Under the pieces are notes generated by a model. That model was not told the DNA's origin. It did not search any database and saw only the letters and a list, made by a program, of their open reading frames with translations. Below are positions 9,301-21,279 of a DNA stretch of 64,000 nt, piece by piece. This DNA is from Gyrodactylus bullatarudis (lineage: Eukaryota > Platyhelminthes > Monogenea > Gyrodactylidea > Gyrodactylidae): assembly GCA_012064415.1 (NCBI GenBank), contig SSNU01000289.1:284864-348863 (forward strand). Reading direction: 5' to 3'. Position 1 is the stretch's first letter. Every line of letters begins with the position of its first letter. Position numbers and translations under genes: made by a program.

Positions 9301-10657
9301 TTTTTTGAAAATATATTGACTTAAATTTTTATGTTTACATCTTATCTTATCTTCTTATGTTATATTAAAAAGTGACGCCCTTTTTTTCGTGTAATAACTC
9401 ACAGATCAGAGTTTTTATCAGATCAACTTGATAATTTTATAATCTAAAAGACCAGATTATAGAAAAAAGCTTTTCCGATAACTCATTTCGTTTATAGGTT
9501 AGAGATCATTGAAGTTGAACAATCAGAGATCTTCATTTCTCCGTTTTTAAAGAATGAGCATTACATGAGCTGCGTATTAATTGACCCCCACCTCATACTA
9601 ATTAATATAAAAAACCTGTATTAAATATGCCATGAAGTTTTCTATTGGCCCTAGTAAATTAAGTTATAAATTCCATCCATTTACACGATTGGAATTTGGT
9701 AAGCAACATTTATAGGCTAATCTATAGGACATTTTCCCCCTCTTGTTTCGCAGTAATTTTTCTAAAAGACAAAGAGACTAAGGGTTTTTTGACATCGATG
9801 AAATGAAAACGAATTCCTTGCGGTGAGTTTTCATGTCATTGATAATAAAAAGACCAACACGCTTCAAAGTAAGTCCCAATAATAAAATATTTCATTATAT
9901 GAATGGTTTTTTCCGATTATTTTCTGCGTAGACAGGGAAAATCAGTTTTAAATTTGGTATTAATTTTCCTATTCCTGAATTATTATTAAACCTGCGAAAT
10001 AACTGAGAATTTCTTACTTTGGAAAATAGTACTATATAGAGCGTAACTCACAAAAGGGTTAACTGGAAAAAAATTAGGAATAATTCAGATATTCTTTGAT
10101 TTTTGTTAATTTATTTGTTTCAAAAATTAAGTGTTGTTCAGTTGTCCTGCAAAATTCTAAAAATGATCCCAAAGGAAATATTTCTCCATTAATGAGACCG
10201 AAAATTTCCAGAATTATTAAAATTATAATTCTATTTGTCACTAAATTACACTTTTTTCAGCTTTTAATTTTTTAGGCTCTTCTACTTTTTAAATTCATTT
10301 TGTAACCTTAAAGTTTCGACCCCTTCTGATTTACGATATCAAAAAACATGATGATCTCCGAGTAAGTTGCTTTGTATTTATTTGGGATATAATTTTCAGG
10401 AGAAACTCCTAACTTATTAGTTACAGCACTGAAATTTTTACAAAAATAGCCATTAATTTTTGCGAAACTACAAGGACATTGTATTTTATTAACACTGAGA
10501 ACTTTTTGTATTTCACTAATGCAGAATTGGCCCAATTTGCGAAAGAAATTTCACTAAGAAATTTTTTATTGCTCAGGACATTTTAGAACTTTTATTGGAG
10601 TTAAGCCATAAAATTGGAAAATCATAAAAAATAAATCAATGTTATATAAATTTATAA
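9301..10657. other. Intergenic spacer between PLCXD paralogues
   Basis: No convincing gene is present. A diverged repeat at about 9725-9890 contains 'cagtaatttttc', 'gacaaagagactaaggg' and 'acatcgatgaaatgaaaac'; it recurs at about 45995-46130 and more weakly near 34360. A 75-codon minus-strand ORF at 10308-10535 has no recognisable domain. Confidence 0.4.
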
Positions 10658-10713
10658 TTTATTTGCAATGTGAACCACAAATGGCGAAATAATCAAAAAA
10701 ATTCTTCTTGGAA

Positions 10714-13700
10714 TTATAATTTTCGATTGCCGAAATTCAATCGTATTACATCCCTAGAATATGTCGGATAGCCGTAAACGCAAAAGTCTGTAATGAAAAT
10801 ATTGATATGATTAGTTTTAGCTTCATATAGGTCTTCAAGCCATATTCGGATCTTCTTATGAGCAATTGTAGTTAGTGTTTTCAAATCTTCACTTGTTATG
10901 TAATCCATTGTTTCTGCCGAGAAAATGCCCTGGTATACAGTGAGCCTTTTAGATTCTTTTGAATTTCTGAAATAGAAAAAAACATTTCAAAAAGTAGGTT
11001 TAGAAATAAATTTTTCAAAATAACAATGACTGAGGAATTTTCAATGAGAATCGCGTTAGTGTTAGATGTAAATATTGGTAATTATAATCCAAACGTTCCG
11101 GTTGTGATCACCTTAGTGCAAGCGTAGAAACGCGAATGAAATCAATCAACGTCGAAACGTTTAGATGACCAAAGTTTAATTAAAGTTATTAATGATTACT
11201 CATAGACTTCATTCAATCTTTTCATGAGAACGTTCGAATTACTTGTCCTCAACCATCTACTATCGATCCATGAACGGTGGTTACGAAATATTGGTGTTTC
11301 ACCCAGTGGTAAGAAAAGAATAACTTGAGCTTTTTTTGCACGAATTTCTGCAATCGATGGCATGACCGTATCCTCTTTATTAAACTTGTAAATCATTGAA
11401 CCGAAAATCTGTAATAGAGTCAAAATAAAACAGATTTAATTACTGGAATAGGTGATAATTAATGCACCAAAAACGGGTAGCAAACTCAGAAGGACCATTT
11501 CACCAAGAACAGGAGTTAAGTTAAGGTAATATTGCTTTTTGCTAAAAATGTAAAAATAGAGGTATTTTTATTCTTTCTAATTGGTTATATATAGAACAGA
11601 AAAAAATTTGATCCAAATAATGAAATCTATTCTCGCTGAGAATATGCTCATAATAATAAGTGTGTTAAAACTGATTCAATGAAAGTCCTATATATATGCC
11701 AGATCAGTAATAGAATATTGCTCAGCCGTGAGGAAGGAGAAAATTCATGAGAAGGCTTCGTCCTTATTTCCCGGACGAATTGGGTTTTTCAATAGAGAAC
11801 TTAAGATTAAGGCGAGAACTTAAAAGTATATCTCTGATCAAATAGTCGCCAGTATTTTATAAAAGAAATAAAACGAATCCCTAAGATCCAATACTCTTGA
11901 ATTCGGACAGCTAAAAAAACTTGCCATATTTATTAAATATTATTATTATGAGAAAATATTTTCAAAAAATTAAACAGAAAAATTATTAATAAGAGTTTAA
12001 ATAAATTTAATAAAAGAACTTGAAAATAAGATTTATAATAAAGAATAATCTCTATTTTGTAATAGTTTAACTTAACACATGCATTTTTAATAAATTATTG
12101 AATGAAAGAAAATTCATAGACACGTGGAATTTATTCTTTCAAATTTAAATCTTTGCAGATTATTTTGATAAATCTTTACCCTTTAAAGCTCAAAATTTTA
12201 TTCAGCTATGATTATGTGGTGGTTTAGATCGAAAAAATCTCAAAATTTACAATTATTTGAAAGAATATATTCAGTATTTCTGCTAGCTCTAATGATTCTT
12301 TTTTAAAAAGAAACAACTCGCTCCAATAATAAAGATAGTGATATTATTAGACGAAGCATTGGATTCAATACTGATGTCTGACCAAGATTTGGAACTAGAA
12401 ACTTAAAAACCTCTCAAAGCTTCATTGAATTTGATCTGAGGAAAAATAATTTCAAAATATCAAAATTGTCTACCAATCGACGCAGAATTAATAACCCTAC
12501 ATGATGAAATTTTAAAAATAAACCCAAAAATCAAGATAAAATATTCTCATAAGTTTAAGGTTGAAATTTTAAAGAAGATCATTATAAAATAATGAGAATA
12601 CTGAAAGTTATTGAAATTTAAAAGATTATTTTTATCCATGAAAGTCAGTTGTTGCGTAACATGTTTGATCCCAAATTTCAGAATAATCTTACTAAATTTT
12701 ATGTTACATCCACCAAACCAACTTTTATCATTCTCAAAACATAGCAAAATAATTGTCTTCCATTTTTGAATAAAATTTCAATATTCTTGTAGAACAGTAT
12801 CATTTTCACCGAGTTTAATCCGTAAATAACTTACTTCAGTGATGCTATTGACCATGTCGGAGAGCTGTTTATCATTGAACTCATAAATATGATTTATATC
12901 CAAGAGTACAACTTCATCTGGATGTTTGAGCAAGAAGGATTTTACATTATTCATTTCATCAAAGAGTGGATTGGCAAATAAACCATGACACAAGACAGCA
13001 ACATCGGCTTCATTCCTTTGGGTCATGCACACTCTCAGATCAAGGTAGCGAATCCCATTCTCTAATTGATCTATGAGACTGGCATCTTGAGTCTTTGCCC
13101 ATTGTTGAATTTTCCATTTGAAGGGAGCAATGAACTGTTTGTTTTTATAGAGATCAAAGTCGGGTGAAAATTCTGATTTTGAGTCAATGGCGTAGGAAAA
13201 GGAATCATGGCTCCCTGGAATGGCCAACTTGTAAAGTGGTAAACTCCTTATATCTTCGGGTAGATTTGTCATCCATGTGCTGAGATTGCCAATCTCCTCT
13301 TGGAGCTGTATGAAAGAAACTTTTGATAAACCATAATACTCAATAAAGGGATACATTTTATCTTAAATTTAAAGTTGACATAAATTTATGAATTTTACAT
13401 AAAATCTAAACATCAGAAAATAATTTCTAAAGAATATGGAAGTATGAAGCTTGGAGCTTGAATTTTATTTCATCAAAATGTCATTTCCTTATAAAGGAGT
13501 TGAGATTCTTGTAAATTTACACTGCATTCATAAAAAATATATGAGACATATTAAACAAAATTAGCTATGACTTTGAAGCTCAAAAGTTGAATTGCAATAT
13601 CGCCCATTTGGGAATTTTTTAGGCAAAATAGCCTAGTTTGACTTTTTAATTGCTGAACTCCATCAAAAGTACTTACGTTTGGTTCTAATCTTATTGGGAA

Positions 13701-13823
13701 CGTTTTCGTCTTCCTTTCAACTCTAGAAACTTTTGATTTACTTCTAAACAAAAAATGTATGATTCGATATAGGGTTTTTTCTTTCTTCCGAAATGGTTTT
13801 CTTACTGGGCTCTCTGATTCCAT
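10714..13823 (-). CDS. PI-PLC X domain-containing protein (PLCXD-like), copy B
   Basis: Minus-strand exons are 13677-13823, 12835-13305, 11200-11408 and 10714-10966, totalling 1080 nt and 359 residues in a continuous frame. Donors are gtaagt, gtaagt and gtaatc; acceptors are atacag, ttacag and ttcag. The 49-residue first exon (MESESPVRKPFRKKEK..) is basic and joins in phase 0 to LQEEIGNLSTWMTNLPED. Catalytic landmarks are intact: IPGSHDSFSY and VLCHGLF. Exons 2, 3 and 4 are exactly the same length as in copy A (471, 209 and 253 nt) with high identity, so the two are tandem duplicates. Copy B has the longer N-terminus and compact introns (371, 1426 and 233 nt). A conserved AATAAA (TTTATT on the plus strand at 10658-10663) follows the stop. 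Confidence 0.82.
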
Positions 13824-13923
13824 GGTCTGAGATTTACAAAAGTTTTCTTGGTCTTTTTATCCTGAGTAGTTTTACTAGCCAATCAAAAGACTAAAATCAT
13901 TAGAAAACATAAAAATACAGGAA

Positions 13924-16900
13924 TCTTTGGTTGATGCTAAGCGCTTTGACTATATTTTTCATAGAAATTCATAAGCTCCAATTGTTATATACAGTAACTA
14001 TATTCAAATAAAGAACTTTCTAAAATAAAACGAATCATCTTTTCAGAGCTCCCTTTAATTTTATTGCGTATTTCCGCAGTTATTTATCAAATCTAATAAT
14101 AAAATAAGTAGATTACAACCCGCTTAATTCTCTAAAGAATGTTTTTAATATAAATTTAATTCCGAATCTCTTAACATTTAAGTAAGCGTAATTGCAATAA
14201 AAGTCAGACTGACCAAGGAGAATCGAATTAAAATCAAATTTCAAAGCATCTAGATTTAATTTTTATTCCCTAATTCAAAGAGAAAAATTTAAACTAATTC
14301 GAGTACATTATAGAGTCTAATATTTTCAATAGTCCTCATTTTGAACAATTTATTTACTATTTCTTCAAAAAATATCTCAATAGCCAGAAGCACAAAAATT
14401 TTTGAATCTCACGTAAGCCAATAAGTTGCAATGGCGATTAATTCTCTACTTGATATCAATCATGACTTCCTTGTTCTATCCAATTAAAATAGACCGGTGA
14501 CTTTCCCCAATTCAAAATGAAAATCCATCCTTCGATAAGGTGATCATTAACCCTCTCGCTCGCATGGCCAAAATAGAAGGATTTCATAATTTTTCATTAT
14601 AACTTATTAAAATTAATAAATATTAAGAAGGTTAGTAAAGATGACTGTTGAATTAAGGATCTGATTGGTTTTTTGGCAGATTCCATACAAAAATTCAAGT
14701 TTAAATATATAGCCAATAAACCCTATCCACCCTTGTAGAGGTAAAGAGATCATTTCAACATTAATTGATCTTTCGTATTTTTATTCTGTTTATTTGGAAG
14801 CAGTTTATGTAAGATTACTTTTGGTAGTATTTAGAGGCTCTAATGATCACTAAAAAATTATATTCCGATAACTTTACTGAAGAGGTTCTGTTACACATTG
14901 AAATTCGGTCATATTTAAAATAAACTTTGACATAAAACTGTACTTACTGGCATTTCGAAAATTGTCAAAAGTGTGAGAAAATTAGTCCACAAGCCCTGCA
15001 ACATTAGCTCAGCTATCAACCAGTTGGAAAATGAATTTCTCTCTAAATTGATAAATTACGAAGTAAAATTTTTGATACTATTCACCTTTAGTAGACACAA
15101 AATTTTTTTTAATGCATAACTTCAACTCAAGCAGAGAAGAAATTATTTCGTTTCACTTCTTGCAAATACTATGATACAGTGAAATTGATAACTGGATTAG
15201 CTTTTACAGATACCATAAATAGAATTAACTAATTAATTTGTATTGATTCTCTCAAAAAAATGCACAAAATTTAAATCTGACTTTTCAAAATCAGAAGAAC
15301 CATAACTCCAAGTTGATCTTGTGAGAGGGTTGAGTAGACACTGGTTGAGTCGAGCTGAAAAAATTAAGATTTACCTTATTAATTCCATTTTCGAAAGATG
15401 AAAATTTACTGATCGAGTAAAGCATACTTTAACCAATAATAAAATATATATGCGTCTTTGTGAATTTGCCCCTGAAAATCCTTCAACCACTCTAAGTATT
15501 CACGTTAGTCGTAATAAATCTGAATGTCGCTTTGGATAATCCATGATTGTAAGGTAAAAAAAACAATTTATGAACTTCAGTTGATGAAAAACCAGGTCTA
15601 ATTTAAATTTGTGAATTTTTGATAATTCAAAACCGCTTGAAAGAGTAGATTATATCATTAGGAATACTAAGGTTTTTACCTTTTAGGTAATGGTTTAAAT
15701 CAGTTACAGCGAAATTCCCCCCTTGTCTAATCTAGTTTCAGTGTCGAAATAGACCAATCAAAATGAATCAATGATACTCGATGTATTCATACCTATATTC
15801 AAGTATTAAATAGGAGGGAGAGGTATAAGTATATTGCATTTTTTGACCTATTTAACCTGTTACTAAGTTATAAAAACGAATCAAGCCTTTATTATAATTA
15901 ATTTTAAACAAAATGCAATGAGTCAACATACAATTTCACTTTTTAAATCCCTGTACTACCTCTTATTTAATACTTAATTCTTAAATGTTTTTTGTATATT
16001 TTACCAAGGCTGGATTAATTTCTATAAAGACTAGATAGAGTTCAAAATCAAAATATAAATAAACCAGGCTTGAGAAGTTTTTCAACGAATCAAATTCCAT
16101 CAAGTTTTAAAGAAAGATTCATAGGAAAATCTTTTCGTCATTAATTGATGTCCTGAATTTATCGGAGAATGATATTTTCGGGTTATGTAACTCAGAAGAG
16201 ATAGCAAGAAACTTTGTGGTAGAACATAATTTTATCGACACATCACCCTCTGTATGTATAGACGGGCTTTGTTAGGGGATGATTAAGATGAGTTCCAAAC
16301 CAAAGGAAGATAGTTATAAAATAGTTGGAAAAATAAACAGTAGCTAAGAGGTAGTGCATGCATTCAACCCTTTCATGAGATTCTCCCTTAATGAGGCGAT
16401 TATTCAAAGTCGGAACTCTCAGTTTTTATGCAGGTCCAAACAATATCACATAATTTATTCCATAATTTACGCCAAAAAAAATCTCAAAATAATAAAAAGT
16501 CTCTAAACTTATATAAGAGAACTAATATTAGTAAAAAAAGTACAACAAATTCAGTAGGAATGAAAAAATTGGGGACACTGGATTGCCTAGACAGATATTA
16601 ATGACGTCAATCGTTGTGATTGTTTATTCACACATTTGTATGTTTTTTTAACCTTTGGTTTTCTCTCATGTTAGAGGGGGGACTGTCTAGATACTTCTTA
16701 CTTTAAGCTGGATATGCTTTCAATTTAGATTTGTTCGAATTTATCATCGATTTCTGATACTAATTTATTTCAATAATTAATAGTGACGATTTTGAAATTC
16801 TTAAATGAAACACCCGTTAAATTTAACGCTCTTTCAGATGGTGCTATTCGTTTTTAAAAATTCCTCATGGTTTAAGAGATATTTTATCTCAGTTATTAGC

Positions 16901-17899
16901 AAAGGTAAAAAATTAATTTTTAGCTCATTCGAAAAAGGAAAAAATTCTCTTTTCAATGTTGTATCCCACTTGATATTATTCAAAAACCGGTTATCTTTAG
17001 AGAGTATTGAAGTGTTTCAGATAAAAATAATTTGGTTTCTGATACTTGATTCTGATTGATCAATGAAAAATCAATGCTCATTGGTCGAATATTTTGGAAC
17101 AGAGAGGTATAAATAAAGATGTTCATTCCAGATTTAATTTATCTCGAGACATCATGTGTGAAATTGACTGTACTGGTTTTTATATAAAATTTAAGAGTTC
17201 AGATCACAAGTGTCTCTGAAAAAGGTACTTGACTATTTCATACTAGAAGAGGCTGTGGAAAAAGGTTAGTTATATTTTTATTAAATCTATTTTTACTGAT
17301 ACTAATTGCAGAAGATTTCAGATTCCAACAAATGGATCAAAAAAATTTTCCTATAGACTCTATCGAGAACTTAATGGTTCTCCCAACTAATTTTCATCCA
17401 AAAGAATTTCATCTTCAATCCTTATAAAACAATCATAAAAAATGTGAACAAAATAGAAATTTGTAGCTAACTAATTCTAAAAGTGAAATTTTTTCGATTG
17501 AATTAAAGTGGGTCTCATGATCTGGTTTCCTAATAATCTTGGTCATAGTCAAGTTCTTGGTGCGAAATCTTGATTTTTGTCATCATTAGTTTTTAGTTTT
17601 ATTTAAAAACTATTATTTATAATTTATTATTCTCTTGGTTCTTTTGTTTAAGCCAAAAATTAAATCTGATTTGTAGAATAGTAGAAGGGAATGCGGCCAT
17701 GGCCCTTTTGATAATCTTTTAAATAATTATAATTATCCATCAAGACTTTTACATGCCAGATCTATATAAATAAAATTTTGTATAGAATATTGATTCTAAA
17801 TCTCATTTGTTGTTCTCTGGTGCGTGTGTATTAATAATAAGTTATTATAATATAATAATACTTTATTATTAATAACGTATACTCTTTGGGATATACATG
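13924..17899. other. Intergenic desert, no gene recognised
   Basis: Only short AT-rich ORFs without motifs are present, including an 84-codon ORF at 16805-17059 that resembles nothing known. At 14547 the sequence ttaaccctctcg looks like a piggyBac-type TTAA target plus CCCT end, but no partner end was found. Near 17495-17560 a short piece resembles the interior of fold-back families ('gtgggtctcatgatctg'). Confidence 0.4.
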
Positions 17900-18960
17900 T
17901 AAGAGTGATATATATCTGCTTTGACTTTCGTCCTCAGATTCAGAATCAGGTAAACTGGGCAGACGACTAACATTCACTTCAGACATAAGTTCAGATATTC
18001 AGATACAGGATGGGTCTTTTATTTAAAAACTGAGCCAAACTCGGTCTCAGACAAAATTAAACAAAATCAAATTATGCAATATTAAAATAGTTCTGTTTAA
18101 ATCTGACTTTGATTTAACAATATCAAAACATCTTCCCGTCTACCTTGAAGTCATTGAAGCGGTCAGGCATCCGGCGATTATCTCTTCTGGGTCTATTCAT
18201 GAGTTGAGCATTATCTAGTCTAGTTAGAGCGCTTGCCCTGCCATCTTCAGATTCATTCTGGTCATCAATCATTAGGTCGTCGGTGGCCACGTCCTCGCCA
18301 GAATCAGACACATGCACTTGTCTCCCCACGTCATCTTGCAACACATTTGAACCGAAATAAAAATATACTTCTTTAGCTTGAGGTAATCTGCTTCAGAACT
18401 GGCAGCAATCTTGTCCAGGAGTGATGGATCTAACAAGAAGTCGTTTACCAGACATATTGACTCATTCACAGCGGGAAGCTCCTCGGACAAGGACTCATCC
18501 TCCTTCAGCGTAAGACGGGAAAGCAGATCGGGGCAATGAAAAGTATTGCCTTTGACATGAAACAGTTTAAAGTTGTAATTTCCCAAAATGAACGCCCACA
18601 TTTTTAGACGGAATGACCTAGTTCCAGTTGCATCTATGTCTGATAAAATATAGGTTGAAGAACTATCATCTATAAGAATATAAAACTCCTTGCCAGCCAA
18701 GTACCGATGAAAATATTTAACCCCTTCCATCACAGCAAGACCTTCCTTCTCAATAGTAGAATAACTCTCCTTAGGAGTCGACTACCTGCATCAAGGATCT
18801 CTTTGCATTCTTGAACCACCAGATAAACGATTCTTTATGACGAAGCATCTGTAGCCAAGTAGATGGGCTTTTTGGGGTCATATCCAACAATGAAACCAGA
18901 AGACATACCCATGATAATTTCCTTAATCAACTTTCAATCTTCCTCAGACCAAGTAAATAT
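17900..18960 (-). pseudogene. Degenerate Ty3/gypsy polyprotein fragment (RNase H region and C-terminal tail)
   Basis: Read on the minus strand from 18960, a frame with several stops gives FTWSEED, then GYDPKKPIYLATDASS, then the open stretch 18272-18733 (VKYFHRYLAGKEFYILIDDS..FHVKGNTFHCPDLLSRL). These match the end of the reverse transcriptase and RNase H of Ty3/gypsy elements. A different frame at 18123-18344 (..MNRPRRDNRRMPDRFNDF) and acidic sequence at 17930-18000 resemble the polyprotein C-terminus. Stops, frame changes and the absence of protease, most of the reverse transcriptase and the integrase core show a dead, internally deleted copy. Confidence 0.7.
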
Positions 18961-19040
18961 GGTTTCTTTCTGTCTTTGGTAAAGATGAGCAGTTCTAATG
19001 GCAAAATCAAGGAACCAAGTATTTTATTCCAAACTATTAG

Positions 19041-19150
19041 ACCAATACAAGCCAGAAGACAACATAGTCAGGTAGCAAACGAACAACGTTATAGTCAATC
19101 TATGCCGAACAGCTCCCTGAAGAACTACTTGGTTCAAAATTATGAAGATG
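19041..19150 (+). repeat. Fold-back repeat family C, copy 1
   Basis: The block 'ccagaagacaacatagtcag' through 'gaacaacgttatagtcaatc' and 'ctccctgaagaactacttgg' recurs at 20538-20650 in the same orientation and at 43608-43768 as a hairpin. The copy lies about 290 bp upstream of Cys/Gly/His-rich gene copy 2. Confidence 0.65.
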
Positions 19151-19382
19151 AATTCTTTTGTGAGTTATCTCTTCTCCTAGAAAAATACCAGCTGGCCAAT
19201 AAACTAGTAACAGGACTGCTTCTAAAGTAAACCTTTCAGTAGACATTCTATTGAAAACTACTTCTCTACGGTCATACTATTTTTGTCAAAAAATAGTGAT
19301 GAAGATCAGATTCCACAGGCTAGACTGTTTTAGAGAAATGCGTAAATAAGCTGACTGAATGTTCAAATGCATTTCAAACTAC

Positions 19383-19420
19383 ATAAATAAGGCAGATTGA
19401 AAAGTGATCAAGCATCAGTC
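19383..19420 (+). promoter_or_regulatory. TATA-like box and TCAGTC initiator of Cys/Gly/His-rich gene 2
   Basis: A cataaataag box at about 19382 is followed about 32 nt later by TCAGTC at 19415-19420, which matches the arthropod-style initiator consensus. The ATG is at 19444, giving a leader of about 27 nt. The upstream sequence differs from copy 1. Confidence 0.5.
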
Positions 19421-19443
19421 TGTGTAGGAACTAACCAATTAAA

Positions 19444-19916
19444 ATGTGCTGGGGTTGTGGTTGCGGGTAAGTTGGTCCTCATAACCTTTTTACTATAACA
19501 GACCTTGTTGTGGCTGCGGATGTGGCTGCGGTTGCTGCCATGGTGGCCATCATGGCTGTGGTGGATGCCATGGTTGTGGAGGCTGTCATGGTCATGGTGG
19601 CCAATGCCATGGTGGCGGCGGTCAATGTCATGGCGGTGGTCATGGCTGGCAACACGGTGGTGGCGGCCATCAATCTGGCTGCTGTGGCGGTGGATACCAC
19701 AGAGCTTGCAGACATTGCAGCTGTTCCGAATGCTGTGAAGGTGGTTGTCACGGCGGCGGACACGAATCTGGCTGTTGCCACGGTGGCTGCGGCGGTGGTC
19801 ATCATGGAGGTTGCTGCCATGGCCATCATGGTGGTTGTCACGGATGCCATGGTCATCATGGTGGCCACGGAGGTTATGGCGGCTGTGGTGGCTGTCATGG
19901 ATGTGGATGTTGTTAA
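19444..19916 (+). CDS. Small Cys/Gly/His-rich protein, copy 2 (two exons)
   Basis: Exons are 19444-19466 and 19502-19916, with a 35-nt intron at 19467-19501 (gtaagt..aacag). The coding sequence, the intron and about 40 bases of 3' flank look identical to copy 1 at 1062-1534, with a constant offset of 18382. The product is therefore the same 145-residue protein of CHGG, GGCHG and HGCHG units with a central HCSCSECCEGG. Similarity stops about three bases before the ATG and soon after the AATAAA (19930-19935), so only the transcribed gene was duplicated or homogenised. Retention of the intron argues against simple retroposition. Function is unknown; metal binding or a structural role is inferred from composition only. 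Confidence 0.72.
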
Positions 19917-20537
19917 CCACTTTCTAATCAATAAACTCATCTTTTTCACCCTTGAATTCATTTAGACTCGTGTAAAAAATGGTGTATTTAAATTTGAACT
20001 TGTAGGAGAAACGAACTCGATAGATACGACTTTTACATTAAGAAATCGACAAAGATTTCGCAATTTGCTTGCCTTTTCATATAGACGTCTCTACCTTGAA
20101 ACTCTAATTTCTTTAACTATAACGTTTTTCCAAGGTATCTAAATATGTTGTCCATTGGCTTTTATTATTATTGAAAAGAAAAAAGAAGTGGAGGATGTAG
20201 TATTTGTTAAAGAATAAGGATTATAAAAATTATAGTGTTTGTTATAGTAATCAGAATTGTATTAGAGTAATATAATTCATCACTTGAATGAAAATTAAGA
20301 TTAGAATAAAAAACATTTGGATTACCCTGATAAAAATACAGGTATTTGTGGAGTATAAAACTCCATTTGTTTGTGTATATTCAATGAATAAATAACGTGT
20401 CATTGTACTTTGAAGTAGGTCTATTCTGGTATAAATTTTTTGGACTCACTCAATATTTCGAATACATGTCGTATTCTTCTTCTGGCGTGAAAATTTCCAA
20501 AAAAATTCAAACCTTGACTCTTTTAGATCATAGATCA

Positions 20538-20650
20538 ATACAAGCCAGAAGACAACATAGTCGTGTAGCAAGCAAACAACGATATAATCAATCTATGCCT
20601 AACAGCTCCCTGAAGAACTACTTGATTCAAAATTATGATTCTAATTTTTT
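20538..20650 (+). repeat. Fold-back repeat family C, copy 2
   Basis: This copy contains 'caatacaagccagaagacaa', then gaacaacg-like and 'cagctccctgaagaactact' segments as in the copy at 19041. It is about 620 bp downstream of gene copy 2. The two family C copies thus form direct repeats around that gene. Confidence 0.6.
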
Positions 20651-21277
20651 ACTCTAAAAATGATTTCTTCAGTCATCGTACAATTTCGCATTGTTTGTAG
20701 TCTTTTTGAGAAAATGTTGCAAAAGACAGGTTAGCTAGATGGAGTCACCACTAATTAGCCCAATATTGGCAGATATCTTTTTGGAACACTTGGAAAAAGG
20801 AGAAATTAAAAATTTTGCGAATAATTTTACAGATTTATAGTAGACGATTTATTTAATAGTAATGAAAGAAGAATTTTATATCAAATTTTCCTGTATTATG
20901 ACCAACACTAATTGCCGGTCTGTCAAATTTAATATTGATATATTTTGCTTCACAGGTCTTCAGATCTGCAACATTTGCGCCTTTTCATTTATGTTAATCC
21001 CTGATCAATCAGATTTATCCTCAAACTACACTTTCATAAACTACGTAATCCAGATGCATACTCATTGTATTTTTCTGCATTTATTTTTTATACCTTATTC
21101 TCAGAATTAGATGAATAAATTTTCTATCTTAAAAAAAGAGGAAGAATTAATTACAAACATCTTCTGGGAAATGAGCATGATGCACTAGAACATTATTTTA
21201 TAGGAGAAAATAGAAAAATTTATCAGATTTCTGAAAAAAATCGTCCTTAGAGAGAGGTTAGATTCAGCGAAATAAAG
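20651..21277. other. Spacer before the Tigger-like element
   Basis: No gene is recognised. An 82-codon plus-strand ORF at 20862-21110 is Cys- and Phe-rich without a known motif and is probably chance. Confidence 0.35.
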
Positions 21278-21279
21278 TA

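Noticed and set aside
13306..13356. PLCXD-B start at the ATG giving MYPFIEYYGLSKVSFIQ
   Set aside because: The sequence ttctttcatacag just upstream of LQEEIG is an acceptor, and a phase-matched 49-codon exon lies at 13677-13823.
18976..20657. Two related ORFs containing QARRQHSxVA..SLKNYLxQNY as a protein family
   Set aside because: The shared part is the non-coding family C repeat, which forms a hairpin at 43.6 kb; the flanks are unrelated.
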